Part shown: one piece after another, positions 46,807-56,614 of the stretch
Position numbering within the stretch: position 1 is the first letter of the stretch
Layout: every line of letters begins with the position of its first letter
DNA from: an uncultured Flavobacteriales bacterium
Lineage (GTDB): Bacteria; Bacteroidota; Bacteroidia; Flavobacteriales_G; Salibacteraceae
Assembly: GCA_913062955.1 (NCBI GenBank)
Contig: CAJXZP010000005.1
Location: forward strand, 40,813 to 104,812
DNA: 64,000 nt
Reading direction: 5' to 3'
Made by a program: the position numbers and the translations under genes
The notes under the pieces: model-generated
The model's database searches: none
Seen by the model: the letters and a program-made list of their open reading frames with translations, nothing else
What the model was told of the DNA's origin: nothing

Positions 46807-48030
46807 ATGGATATACAATCAGCAAAACAAAGGTTTGGAATCATTGGCAACAATGAGCAACTAAACCGCGCCATAGACACAGCCATTCGAGTTGCGCCTA
46901 CTGCACTTAGTGTTTTGATTACTGGTGAAAGTGGTGTTGGCAAGGAAAATATCCCACAAATTATTCATGCCTTTGGCCAGAACAAGCATAATAATTATGT
47001 GGCCGTTAATTGTGGTGCAATTCCTGAAGGAACCATTGACTCTGAACTATTTGGACATGTAAAAGGATCCTTTACTGGAGCACATGCGGAGCGTAAAGGT
47101 TATTTTGAGGAAGCCCATGGAGGAACCATATTTTTAGATGAAATTGGTGAATTGCCAAAAGCAACTCAGGCCAAATTACTTCGCATACTGGAATCCGGAG
47201 AATTCATTAAAGTTGGGTCTTCCAAAGTATTGAAAACCGAAGTTCGTATTGTGGCTGCCACTAATATAAACATTGAAGAAGCCATCAAAAAGGGACGATT
47301 TAGAGAAGATCTATATTATAGATTAAATACCGTGCCCATTACTATGCCTCCTTTAAGAGATCGGGGTCAAGACATTAACTTGTTATTCCGGAAATTTTCG
47401 ACAGATTTTGCCGAGAAATACCGCATGCCTGTGATTCGACTAAATGAGGATGCGAAACAAGTATTAAGTAAATACTATTGGCCAGGAAATGTGCGCCAAT
47501 TAAAGAATATTACGGAGCAAATTTCCATATTAGAACAAAACAGAAATTTAGATGCCGAGTTATTATTAAGGTATCTTCCCAATTACTCCGAAAACCATTT
47601 ACCTGTTCTTTTTAATCAGGAACCCTCCGATAGCCTACCCAACCGAGAGGTATTGGTAAAGGCACTCTTTGATATGCGTGCGGAAATAGAGATGTTAAAA
47701 AGCGCGGTGAAATCCATGGCCCAAGGAAATAGTGTTACCAATTTGGAAACTCCCAAGACCGAAGAGAATTTTACAGAGACGGGAAGGGAGCTTACATTAG
47801 GAAATTCCAACTTTCCGACCACACAAATGCAGTATCCTGGGTATCAAAGCAATCAATTTCAACCGCATGAAGAAGTAGAGGAAGAATCGCTATCTTTAGA
47901 AGAAAAGGAAAAAGAATTGATAAAAAAAGCGTTGGAGAAACATCGAGGAAAACGAAAATATGCGGCACAAGATTTAGGCATATCTGAAAGAACATTGTAT
48001 AGAAAAATTAAAGAATACGAATTAAGCTAA
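46807..48030 (+). CDS. Sigma-54-dependent transcriptional activator without receiver domain
   Basis: A 407-residue bacterial enhancer-binding protein. It opens directly with the AAA+ domain: Walker A GESGVGKE at 40-47, the sigma-54 contact loop GSFTGA at 87-92 (a variant of GAFTGA), Walker B TIFLDE at 107-112 and the arginine-finger segment RFREDLYYRLN. A Gln/Glu-rich linker leads to a Fis-type helix-turn-helix at the C-terminus (RKYAAQDLGISERTLYRKI). There is no N-terminal sensor or receiver, so control must come from a partner or abundance. The start is the ATG at 46807, 7 bases after miaB; its stop overlaps the lptE start (TAATG). Confidence 0.9.
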   Translation: MDIQSAKQRFGIIGNNEQLNRAIDTAIRVAPTALSVLITGESGVGKENIPQIIHAFGQNKHNNYVAVNCGAIPEGTIDSELFGHVKGSFTGAHAERKGYFEEAHGGTIFLDEIGELPKATQAKLLRILESGEFIKVGSSKVLKTEVRIVAATNINIEEAIKKGRFREDLYYRLNTVPITMPPLRDRGQDINLLFRKFSTDFAEKYRMPVIRLNEDAKQVLSKYYWPGNVRQLKNITEQISILEQNRNLDAELLLRYLPNYSENHLPVLFNQEPSDSLPNREVLVKALFDMRAEIEMLKSAVKSMAQGNSVTNLETPKTEENFTETGRELTLGNSNFPTTQMQYPGYQSNQFQPHEEVEEESLSLEEKEKELIKKALEKHRGKRKYAAQDLGISERTLYRKIKEYELS

Positions 48031-48527
48031 TGAGAAATTTCATCCTTTTAACGGTCATATCTGTAGCGTTATATTCGTGTACAGCGAGTTATAGTTTTAC
48101 GGGAACCTCGGTAGGGGAAGCCAAAACATTGTCCATCCAAACCGTCACTAACGTTGCCCCTTTAACACCTCCTACTTATGCGCAACGGTTTACGGAAGAT
48201 TTGAAAGACAATTTTCTACGTCAGACAAATTTAGATTTAGTAAAATTAGAAGGAGATTTACAATTATCTGGGTTTATTGAAAGGTATGTATCTGCACCGA
48301 TTGCCACAACGGGTGATGAAACCACATCTCAAAACCGTTTAACCGTTACGGTTAAAATGAAATTCGTCAATCGATTAGATCCCACTCAAAATTTTGAAAA
48401 GAACTTTACACGGTTTACCGATTACCCCTCTTCTGCTAGTTTAAGTTCGGTTCAAGATGCCCTTTTTGAAGACATTACAGATCAATTGGCTCAAGATATT
48501 ATTCAAGCATCCATTGGAAGTTGGTAA
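48030..48527 (+). CDS. lptE: LPS-assembly lipoprotein LptE-like
   Basis: A 165-residue lipoprotein with lipobox Cys17 (LYSC) followed by a Tyr/Phe-rich stretch SYSFTGTSVG and a mixed alpha/beta domain with VTVKMKFVN. This is the pattern of Bacteroidota LptE, which sits with LptD at the outer membrane to insert LPS. It overlaps the regulator by one base. LptE is highly divergent, so the call relies on size, lipobox, the early strand pattern and the conserved neighbourhood. Confidence 0.82.
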   Translation: MRNFILLTVISVALYSCTASYSFTGTSVGEAKTLSIQTVTNVAPLTPPTYAQRFTEDLKDNFLRQTNLDLVKLEGDLQLSGFIERYVSAPIATTGDETTSQNRLTVTVKMKFVNRLDPTQNFEKNFTRFTDYPSSASLSSVQDALFEDITDQLAQDIIQASIGSW

Positions 48528-49529
48528 ATGAATACCGAGAGAATCATAGCATTATTAAATACCCCGTCCTTACTCCAGGAGGTAGAAATGAAAGAACTTC
48601 AGGGTATTATTGCGGTCTATCCATTTTTTAATCATGCACGCTTATTACTCACAAAAAAAATGCAGCTTTCGCAACATTTGTTGCTAAAGAAGGAGATCAA
48701 AAAAACGGCTGTTTCGATTCCCAACCGTAAAGCCATGTATGAGTTCTTATACCAAAAGGAAATCCAAAATTCTATTCTAGAGTCGGCCCCCATTCTTGAA
48801 TCTATCCCGCAAGAAAAAGGAAAGGAAACGTCCGCTTTGGAGGCCCAGCCAAACAATGAAAAGGCGGTTCCCGTAATTAAGAATGAAACTAATTCGATCA
48901 AAAAGCCGCTTAAAACTCCAGAAGAACCAGAAGTCAAATTTTCTTCTTTTAAAGAAGCCGTTATTATGGAAACGACTTCAAAACCAGAATCAAGTTTCTC
49001 CAAACCCATCGATCTAAAAAATCTTGGGACGGAAAACTTGAAGGAACTAGACCTCCTAGAAAGACAAATAATTGGCCAAACCATTGAGCACGTTCTTTCC
49101 CAAGAAATTGAACAATCCAGAAATATTATTCCTTCGGACGATTCCAAAGAACCCGATCCTACCCATGACCCTCATAAGTTCTCCGAATGGCTAACTATAT
49201 TGGACCAGGATAGATTAAAAGATTGGAAAGGCAAAAAAGGGACATCAAAAAAACCAGATGCCCGGAGTATTATTGACTCTTTTTTACAAAAAGACGTGAA
49301 AATTATCTCTCCTAAAAATGACGATATTGAATATACCCCATCTAACTTGGCCCGACTAAGTATCGTGGATGATGGTGATTTTGTTACCGAAACTTTAGCT
49401 AATATTTACTACACCCAAGGAAATATTCAGAAAGCTTTAAGTGCATATAAAAAATTGTTATTGAAATATCCGGAAAAAAAGACTTACTTTGCCGCCCGAA
49501 TTGAGAAATTAGAAAAAGAATTAAAATAA
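48528..49529 (+). CDS. TPR-containing protein of unknown function
   Basis: A 333-residue, probably cytoplasmic protein with no signal peptide. Residues 1-80 are helical (YPFFNHARLLLTKKM); 90-240 is a charged, low-complexity region rich in Glu, Lys, Pro and Ser, likely disordered; the C-terminal 45 residues hold one clear TPR-type repeat (TETLANIYYTQGNIQKALSAY). The start codon follows the lptE stop directly with no gap. Found between lptE and secG, it is a conserved but uncharacterised type as far as I know. Confidence 0.78.
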   Translation: MNTERIIALLNTPSLLQEVEMKELQGIIAVYPFFNHARLLLTKKMQLSQHLLLKKEIKKTAVSIPNRKAMYEFLYQKEIQNSILESAPILESIPQEKGKETSALEAQPNNEKAVPVIKNETNSIKKPLKTPEEPEVKFSSFKEAVIMETTSKPESSFSKPIDLKNLGTENLKELDLLERQIIGQTIEHVLSQEIEQSRNIIPSDDSKEPDPTHDPHKFSEWLTILDQDRLKDWKGKKGTSKKPDARSIIDSFLQKDVKIISPKNDDIEYTPSNLARLSIVDDGDFVTETLANIYYTQGNIQKALSAYKKLLLKYPEKKTYFAARIEKLEKELK

Positions 49530-49535
49530 AATAGC

Positions 49536-49847
49536 ATGAGCTTTATTACCGTATTAATTATTATCGTTGGTTTATTACTTGGATTAGTTGTATTAGTTCA
49601 AAACCCAAAAGGGGGAGGTTTAGCTTCCGGTTTTAGTGGTGCAAATCAATTTGGAGGAGTTCAAAGAACAAATGAATTTTTAGACAAATCTACTTGGACG
49701 TTAGTCATTGCTTTATTTGCTTTATGTATCCTTTCATCATCCATGACGGGTCCATCAACCATATCGGAAGAGGCACCTACTGAATTTCAAGAATTAGTAG
49801 AAGACGAACAAGGTGCATCAGCTCCTGCTCCGGTTCCCGCTCAATAA
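49536..49847 (+). CDS. secG: Protein translocase subunit SecG
   Basis: A 103-residue inner-membrane protein with two helices (about 3-21 and 52-70) and the family sequence VVLVQNPKGGGLASGFSG between them, followed by an acidic, Pro/Ala-rich C-terminal tail. SecG stimulates SecA-driven export through SecYEG. It ends the miaB-to-secG run and is followed by a terminator. Confidence 0.93.
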   Translation: MSFITVLIIIVGLLLGLVVLVQNPKGGGLASGFSGANQFGGVQRTNEFLDKSTWTLVIALFALCILSSSMTGPSTISEEAPTEFQELVEDEQGASAPAPVPAQ

Positions 49848-49868
49848 GAATTCAAAACATTATATTAA

Positions 49869-49902
49869 ATGTCAGCTTGTCACACAGGCTGACATTTTTT
49901 TT
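49869..49902 (+). terminator. Terminator after secG
   Basis: ATGTCAGC...GCTGACAT hairpin with an 11-base loop, followed by eight T. Confidence 0.88.
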
Positions 49903-50010
49903 GCCCTAAAAAATGCTTTTCTGCCAATTTGAGTGCAATCATCGCTTGGCACAAATAATGACAACTGCAGATGGTTCAAATAATAGTATAACTAACTTAA
50001 AAATATAACA

Positions 50011-50289
50011 ATGTCGAAATTAAACATTCAACCTCTAGCTGATAGAGTTGTGGTGGAGGCTGCAGCAGCAGAAGAAAAGACTGCAAGCGGTATTATTATT
50101 CCAGATACAGCAAAAGAGAAACCTCAAAAAGGAACTGTTGTTGCTGTTGGTGGTGGATTAAAAGATGAGCCAATGACTGTAAAAGTTGGTGACACCGTAC
50201 TCTACGGAAAATATTCAGGAACAGAACTTTCTGTGGATGGAGGGGATTACCTGATCATGAAGGAATCTGAAATTTTCGCAATCGTTTAA
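50011..50289 (+). CDS. groS: Co-chaperonin GroES
   Basis: A 92-residue protein forming the seven-membered lid of the GroEL chamber. The sequence PLADRVVVE at the start, [16 protein letters not shown] for the mobile loop region, [11 protein letters not shown] and the ending ESEIFAIV are diagnostic. groL follows after 18 bases. The upstream region has a short inverted repeat but no exact TAnnTTTG box and no CIRCE element. Confidence 0.97.
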   Translation: MSKLNIQPLADRVVVEAAAAEEKTASGIIIPDTAKEKPQKGTVVAVGGGLKDEPMTVKVGDTVLYGKYSGTELSVDGGDYLIMKESEIFAIV

Positions 50290-51942
<1,653 letters not shown>

Positions 51943-51960
51943 ATCAAACGAGGATATACA

Positions 51961-51992
51961 AAAAAGGCGATTCCATGGAATCGCCTTTTTTT
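51961..51992 (+). terminator. Bidirectional palindromic terminator after groL
   Basis: A gapless palindrome: GGCGATTCC followed by ATGGAATCGCC around a central CCATGG, flanked by five A and seven T. It also serves the convergent DUF5777-like gene. Confidence 0.93.
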
Positions 51993-52009
51993 ATGCATTT
52001 TCATTTAGT

Positions 52010-52900
52010 TTACTGTTTGGGTTTCTTTACGGTAAAGACTCTACTTATATTGAACCCAATACGAATATCTCCATTAGCCCAGTCACCTGTATTTTGCGTA
52101 ATGAATTGTTGCTCGTTCATTCCTTGTGAATTGGTTAAGAACAATTGGAATACATGCCCTCCTGTTTCAATATCGACCCCAACAGAGAAAGAATAATTTA
52201 TATATTCAGAAGCTATTTGATTATCCGGCACATAATAAAACTCATAGGTAATTGCCGCTCTTCTAGAAAATTTTTGTCTCCCGCCTATTCCAATGGCAAA
52301 GACATCATTCTTTTCTGCTTTGGTTTTCACAAAATTACGATGTATCAAAGTCGGCATAACTTGAATGGTGGTTCCTTTATTCATCTTTCTACCCAGTAAC
52401 AATTGAAAGGTATAGCCCATTCTTGAAGAAAATAAATCCTCCGCAGGATTCGTTGCTTTCAAAGAATTAATCATTACCGAAGAGAATAATTGCAAGGATA
52501 CGGGCATCTTTTTAGCCCCTGTACTTTGACGTAAAACCTTCACCTTAAAAAAACCATCGTATGCTTTTTCGTAGGTACTTCTTCCAATGCCAACCATCAA
52601 CCAAGGCCTAACCCCGTAATCAAACCCTATCCGAGTAACGGCATTATCAAGTCCAAAAAACTCATCTACCCCTGAATTCATTGACCCAAAACGGTGAGAA
52701 ATCCTTAAGTCTAACACGCCCTCAGCGGTATTTTCTAAGGACACCGAATTAATAATCCGAGAAGATTTATAACTCGCAGTGGCATAAGAAATTTCATTTG
52801 GGTCATCGCCCAAATCCTCTAATAAATCCAAATCATCTTGGGCACTAGCTCCCAGAGCAAACACCAATACCGATCCAAATACAAGTAACTTTTTAATCAT
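52010..52900 (-). CDS. DUF5777-like outer membrane beta-barrel protein
   Basis: A 296-residue exported protein: signal peptide ending ASAQ (residue 21), an acidic stretch DDLDLLEDLGDDP, then many beta strands with GFDYGVRPWLMVGIGRS and VGVDIETGGHVFQLFLTNSQGMNEQ. This pattern corresponds to the Bacteroidota family DUF5777. It is last in a four-gene minus-strand set after cytochrome, OB-fold and YceI-like genes, 21 bases after the last. Function unknown; as a barrel it would lie in the outer membrane. Confidence 0.78.
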   Translation of the reverse strand: MIKKLLVFGSVLVFALGASAQDDLDLLEDLGDDPNEISYATASYKSSRIINSVSLENTAEGVLDLRISHRFGSMNSGVDEFFGLDNAVTRIGFDYGVRPWLMVGIGRSTYEKAYDGFFKVKVLRQSTGAKKMPVSLQLFSSVMINSLKATNPAEDLFSSRMGYTFQLLLGRKMNKGTTIQVMPTLIHRNFVKTKAEKNDVFAIGIGGRQKFSRRAAITYEFYYVPDNQIASEYINYSFSVGVDIETGGHVFQLFLTNSQGMNEQQFITQNTGDWANGDIRIGFNISRVFTVKKPKQ

Positions 52901-52921
52901 AATAAGTTTTACCGATTATCT

Positions 52922-53470
52922 TTATTTCTTTTCTTCAAAATTCATCACCATAGTCACCTCCAACTCCTTGGCAATCTTTTCTCTTACGACCCCTGGTATT
53001 TCTATTTTATAATCCTCAGGATTCACTTTGATTTTTGTTTCTCCAATTACCGTCCCATCTTTAACGGTAAACTGTGCTTGAATCGTAATTTCCTTGGTTA
53101 CCCCGTGAATGGTTAGCTTTCCTTTAATCAAAGAAGAATACACGCCATTCTTTTTCATATCAATTTTGGACACATCCACTATTTGGCCTTTAAATGAAGA
53201 CTTTGGATAGGTGTCACTTTCTACGTAATTTTCGTTAAAATGCTCCTCCATTAATGCCTTTTCAAAATGAAAAGCTTTCATAGTTACCGAAAATTGAATG
53301 GCTCCTGTTTTGGAATCAAACACTGCGGTCACTGTTTTGTTATGCGCTTCAATATCCTCCATCGCAGTTGAGGAAAAGAAGGAGATCTCCCCGGTTCGTG
53401 TAAAATATTTCTGTGCGTGTAACCCCGTACACAAAACCATCAATCCTACTACTAGTCCTATCTTTTTCAT
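52922..53470 (-). CDS. YceI-like exported protein
   Basis: A 182-residue periplasmic protein with signal peptide ending LHAQ (residue 19). It fits the YceI lipocalin-like barrel, a family known to bind polyisoprenoid or similar lipids: KYFTRTGEISFFSST at the start, SSFKGQIVD in the middle, LIKGKLTIHGVTKEITI and a closing VTMVMNFE. It is 5 bases from the OB-fold gene, so the two are probably cotranscribed. The ligand is unknown. Confidence 0.82.
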   Translation of the reverse strand: MKKIGLVVGLMVLCTGLHAQKYFTRTGEISFFSSTAMEDIEAHNKTVTAVFDSKTGAIQFSVTMKAFHFEKALMEEHFNENYVESDTYPKSSFKGQIVDVSKIDMKKNGVYSSLIKGKLTIHGVTKEITIQAQFTVKDGTVIGETKIKVNPEDYKIEIPGVVREKIAKELEVTMVMNFEEKK

Positions 53471-53475
53471 TCTTC

Positions 53476-53880
53476 TTATTTTAATATACTACAATGGGTA
53501 ATAACTACCCCTAAATCGTCACCACCGGTGCAATGACCTTTTATGGCAATTTCGTTTCCAATCACCAACCCAGATAAATTCACCCCTTCATCAAATGAGG
53601 CATTCACCGTACCAAAGTCATCATTTGTTACTAAAAAGACCATTTGATTCTTTAGGTCCAATTCCAAAATGGAACCAGATACGGCTATGACTTTGTCTAA
53701 ATACTTTGCATTAGCCCCTGCTTCATCCGTGACGTATGCATCAAACAAATCTACCGCAGTGATCTCCATACTTGCCTTTTCACCCACAATATCTCTATGG
53801 GCTTTATTATATTGGAAATAGACATAGAACGCTCCTGCCATACCCACTATTAATAACCCTAGTATTATCTTCTTTACCAT
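53476..53880 (-). CDS. Membrane-anchored OB-fold protein
   Basis: A 134-residue protein with one N-terminal membrane helix (about 5-23) and a periplasmic domain similar to the tRNA_anti-like OB fold: NAKYLDKVIAVSGSILELD and the closing IKGHCTGGDDLGVVITHCSIL with two Cys. In this family the OB fold probably does not bind nucleic acid in the periplasm. It sits between the cytochrome and YceI-like genes with 5-6 base gaps, so membership of one operon is clear. Confidence 0.72.
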   Translation of the reverse strand: MVKKIILGLLIVGMAGAFYVYFQYNKAHRDIVGEKASMEITAVDLFDAYVTDEAGANAKYLDKVIAVSGSILELDLKNQMVFLVTNDDFGTVNASFDEGVNLSGLVIGNEIAIKGHCTGGDDLGVVITHCSILK

Positions 53881-53886
53881 AATTCT

Positions 53887-54234
53887 TTAATTTTCTGGAG
53901 CACCATCGGCTATCCACTGTGTTAATTGATTGTGCTCACAGGTAGCCAGTGGTCCATTTGGAGGCATCGTTCGTTCAACCAGTGCCTGTTTCTGGATACT
54001 TTCCAAGTTATCTTTCACTTCTTGGTAATTAGTTAAAGCAGGGGCTTGCACGCCTGAATAATGACATCCTCTATTTGAGCAATTTAAATTTATCAATACC
54101 TTTATTTGGTCATCATAAGTAAGATTGGTTGTTTCGCAATCCGAGTTGTCAAAGGGATACAAGTCCTCTTGATTGTCATAATAACACGAACAGAGTCCAA
54201 AAACCATGGCTCCAAGGATGAGAAATTTATTCAT
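53887..54234 (-). CDS. c-type cytochrome lipoprotein with CX4CH haem motif
   Basis: A 115-residue exported protein. The signal peptide ends at a possible lipobox Cys (GLCSC, Cys17). The haem-attachment site reads CSNRGCH (about 52-58), with four residues between the cysteines instead of two; Met in RTMPPNGP (about 90) is the probable axial ligand and the end LTQWIADGA fits small Bacteroidota cytochrome domains. First gene of the operon. It would carry electrons in the periplasm; donor and acceptor are unknown. Confidence 0.75.
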   Translation of the reverse strand: MNKFLILGAMVFGLCSCYYDNQEDLYPFDNSDCETTNLTYDDQIKVLINLNCSNRGCHYSGVQAPALTNYQEVKDNLESIQKQALVERTMPPNGPLATCEHNQLTQWIADGAPEN

Positions 54235-54352
54235 AGTCTAGTTTTCAAGATTCTAATAGAAAAAGCCTCCCTATCAATAGAGCGCCTTTGTTATAGCCCA
54301 AACAAGGGTTCACATACTAATAGAGCCTAAATAATTTGATTTTATTGAAAGT

Positions 54353-54360
54353 CAAATATA
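54353..54360 (-). promoter_or_regulatory. -7 box upstream of the cytochrome operon
   Basis: Minus-strand TATATTTG matches TAnnTTTG. It would give a leader of more than 110 bases before the cytochrome start at 54234. No TTG at the proper distance (nearest gives a 15-base spacer). Confidence 0.4.
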
Positions 54361-54392
54361 ACCCAATAACAAACACAATCCCCCCCTATTTA

Positions 54393-55385
54393 CTACGAAC
54401 TTATTTGATGATGTTCATTTGCATATATATGGTCTCCATCCCATGGTATTTTTTTTACAAAGGGAAACTTCCGTTCCACGCAATTATCCAATATACAAAT
54501 AGGACAGGAACTTTCTAAACAAGGCTCGGTATGGATGGAAGCCTCTACCGTATGATCAAAAACCTCATCGAGTACAGCTTCCAGTTTATTCACTTCCTCG
54601 TGCGATTCTTTCAAAGAAAGATACCAGGGCAAAGTTAAATGCGCATCCAAATGTAACTTGGCGCCATACCGTACTATTTTAAAATTATGAATATCTACCC
54701 AAGTCTTTCTTCTTTTAGACTGCAGAACGGCTGCCACTTTTTCCAATTGTTGCGGGTCTGCTTCATCCATCACTCCTGCAATTGATTTCCGAATAATCTT
54801 TACACCCGTTACGGAAATCAAACCACCCAAAATTATCGCTAATACATTATCCAGTATAGGCATTCCGGTTAACCAAACTATGGTCAACCCAACCAGCAAG
54901 CCCGCGGTAGAATACCCATCACTTAACAAATGTTTTCCTCCGGCCTGTAACTGCACCGAGTTTACTTTTTCACCTTGTTTAACCATAGACCACCCCATTA
55001 CGGAATTTACGGCTCCAGCCATAAAAACCAAGCCCATTCCTAGGGCATTAATCGTTAAATCCTGGGGATAGAAAAAGGAATAAAACGCCTTGACAATCAT
55101 GGCCAATCCAGCCACCAAAATCAACCCTCCTTCAAATCCAGAGGAAATAAATTCAATTTTACCATGACCATAAGGGTGGTTCTTGTCTTTGGGTAAAGTG
55201 GCGTAATACAAGCTAAATACACCAAAGGCAGCGCCCATTATATTGACCAACCCTTCCAATGCATCCGTGAGTATCGCAATGGAGTTGGTAAGCGCATAAG
55301 CCGTGAATTTCAGCCCAAACAAGACCACTCCCAAAAGGAGCGCCAGTTTCTGAAACCGCATATTCGACTTACTTATTCCCCTCAT
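54393..55385 (-). CDS. Cation diffusion facilitator (CDF) transporter
   Basis: An inner-membrane divalent-metal/proton antiporter of about 330 residues with six predicted helices and a cytoplasmic ferredoxin-like domain at the C-terminus. KNHPYGHGKIE follows helix 2. In the metal site, helix 2 reads TDALEGLVN and helix 5 reads KHLLSDGYST, so helix 5 keeps His and Asp while helix 2 has Glu and Asn where many zinc transporters have two Asp. The tail holds several Cys and His (CLESSCPICILDNC) that could bind metal. I chose ATG 55385 because the longest frame starts at a GTG inside the divergent promoter region. The metal is unknown. Confidence 0.88.
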   Translation of the reverse strand: MRGISKSNMRFQKLALLLGVVLFGLKFTAYALTNSIAILTDALEGLVNIMGAAFGVFSLYYATLPKDKNHPYGHGKIEFISSGFEGGLILVAGLAMIVKAFYSFFYPQDLTINALGMGLVFMAGAVNSVMGWSMVKQGEKVNSVQLQAGGKHLLSDGYSTAGLLVGLTIVWLTGMPILDNVLAIILGGLISVTGVKIIRKSIAGVMDEADPQQLEKVAAVLQSKRRKTWVDIHNFKIVRYGAKLHLDAHLTLPWYLSLKESHEEVNKLEAVLDEVFDHTVEASIHTEPCLESSCPICILDNCVERKFPFVKKIPWDGDHIYANEHHQISS

Positions 55386-55474
55386 ATTTAGCCTCGCTTT
55401 TTTTTCATTCGAAAAACAATTTAGATTTTTTTTATTGATCAGACAATTTTCTACCACAAATATGGTTATTGGGC

Positions 55475-55482
55475 TACATTTG
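55475..55482 (+). promoter_or_regulatory. -7 box close to the PorV/PorQ-like start
   Basis: TACATTTG matches TAnnTTTG and ends 5 bases before the first ATG (55488). Transcription would start at or within a few bases of the start codon. Confidence 0.5.
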
Positions 55483-55487
55483 TTTTA

Positions 55488-56612
55488 ATGATGCGAAATA
55501 CCACTTCTGTATTTATTACTTTACTCAAAACCAAATTGGTTTTGATTTCCCTTTTCGGATTGGGCCATTTTGCCCATGCCCAAGTAAAATATTCCAACGA
55601 ATTTTTAAATATTGGTGTGGGTGCCCGGGGCTTGGGTATGTCAAACAGTATTGTATCCTCCTCGGAAGATGTAACGTCTGGTTATTGGAACCCTGCTAAC
55701 TTAGTAAATATTGAAGATAAATTTCAAGTAGGGATGATGCACGCCAGCTATTTTGCGGGTATTTCAAATTATGATTATGGAGCTATTGCCATTCCGGTTG
55801 ACAATGGAGTCGTTGGACTTTCCATGATCCGTTTTGGGGTAGACAATATCCTCAACACCATAAATTTCAAAGACCCTAGCGGGAATTTCAACTATGATAG
55901 AATCACCACCTTTTCGACTGCCGATTATGCTTTTTTGATTTCATACGCTAGAAAAACAAAAATTGATGGCTTAAGCGTAGGTGGAAACTTCAAAATTATT
56001 TACCGGCAAATTGGTGATTTTGCGAGTGCTTATGGCTTTGGTTTAGATGCATCGGCTGCTTACTCAAAAAACGATTGGAAATTTGCCGCTATGGCACGAG
56101 ATGTAACCACTACCGTAAATGCATGGAGTTACACTTTAGATCAAGCCACCAAGGATGTATTTAACGCAACCAATAATGAAATCCCAAAAAACGGTACCGA
56201 AATCACCTTACCGAAGTTACTGCTAGGAGTTTCCAAAAAATTCGTTATCCAGGACCAATTCTCTATTTTACCGGAGATAAATTTCGACATGTATTTCGAT
56301 GGGAGAAGACCTACACTTATTAGCGGAGATGCCATTAGTATTGATCCACACATGGGTTTAGAACTCGGTTATAACGACTTTCTTTATGTACGTGGAGGCG
56401 TTGGAAACATTCAAAAGCAACCCGCTGTTTCTGGTGGAGATGACGAATGGTTAATCCAACCCAATTTTGGGGTAGGTATCCGTTTAGATGATCTTTTTGG
56501 ATTAGGAAATGTGGTTCTTGATTACGCCTTAACAGCGATTGATCAAACCAACAGCTCCTTATACTCCAATGTATTTTCACTACGAATAGATGTCGCTAAC
56601 CCTAAAAAATAG
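55488..56612 (+). CDS. PorV/PorQ-family outer membrane protein
   Basis: A 374-residue predicted outer-membrane barrel with signal peptide ending HAQ (about residue 31). The sequence FLNIGVGARGLGMSNSIVSSSEDV and YWNPANLV is the PorV/PorQ/UPF0164 family start, with strands across the rest. It is a paralog of porV at 15.1 kb and could be PorQ or a cargo-shuttle variant. It is not next to porU. Two adjacent ATG codons are possible starts. Confidence 0.82.
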   Translation: MMRNTTSVFITLLKTKLVLISLFGLGHFAHAQVKYSNEFLNIGVGARGLGMSNSIVSSSEDVTSGYWNPANLVNIEDKFQVGMMHASYFAGISNYDYGAIAIPVDNGVVGLSMIRFGVDNILNTINFKDPSGNFNYDRITTFSTADYAFLISYARKTKIDGLSVGGNFKIIYRQIGDFASAYGFGLDASAAYSKNDWKFAAMARDVTTTVNAWSYTLDQATKDVFNATNNEIPKNGTEITLPKLLLGVSKKFVIQDQFSILPEINFDMYFDGRRPTLISGDAISIDPHMGLELGYNDFLYVRGGVGNIQKQPAVSGGDDEWLIQPNFGVGIRLDDLFGLGNVVLDYALTAIDQTNSSLYSNVFSLRIDVANPKK

Positions 56613-56614
56613 GA

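Noticed and set aside
49946..49962. TTGGCACAAATAATGAC looks like a sigma-54 (-24/-12) promoter before groS
   Set aside because: The -24 half fits, but the -12 part reads ATGA instead of TTGC and lacks the needed GC pair.
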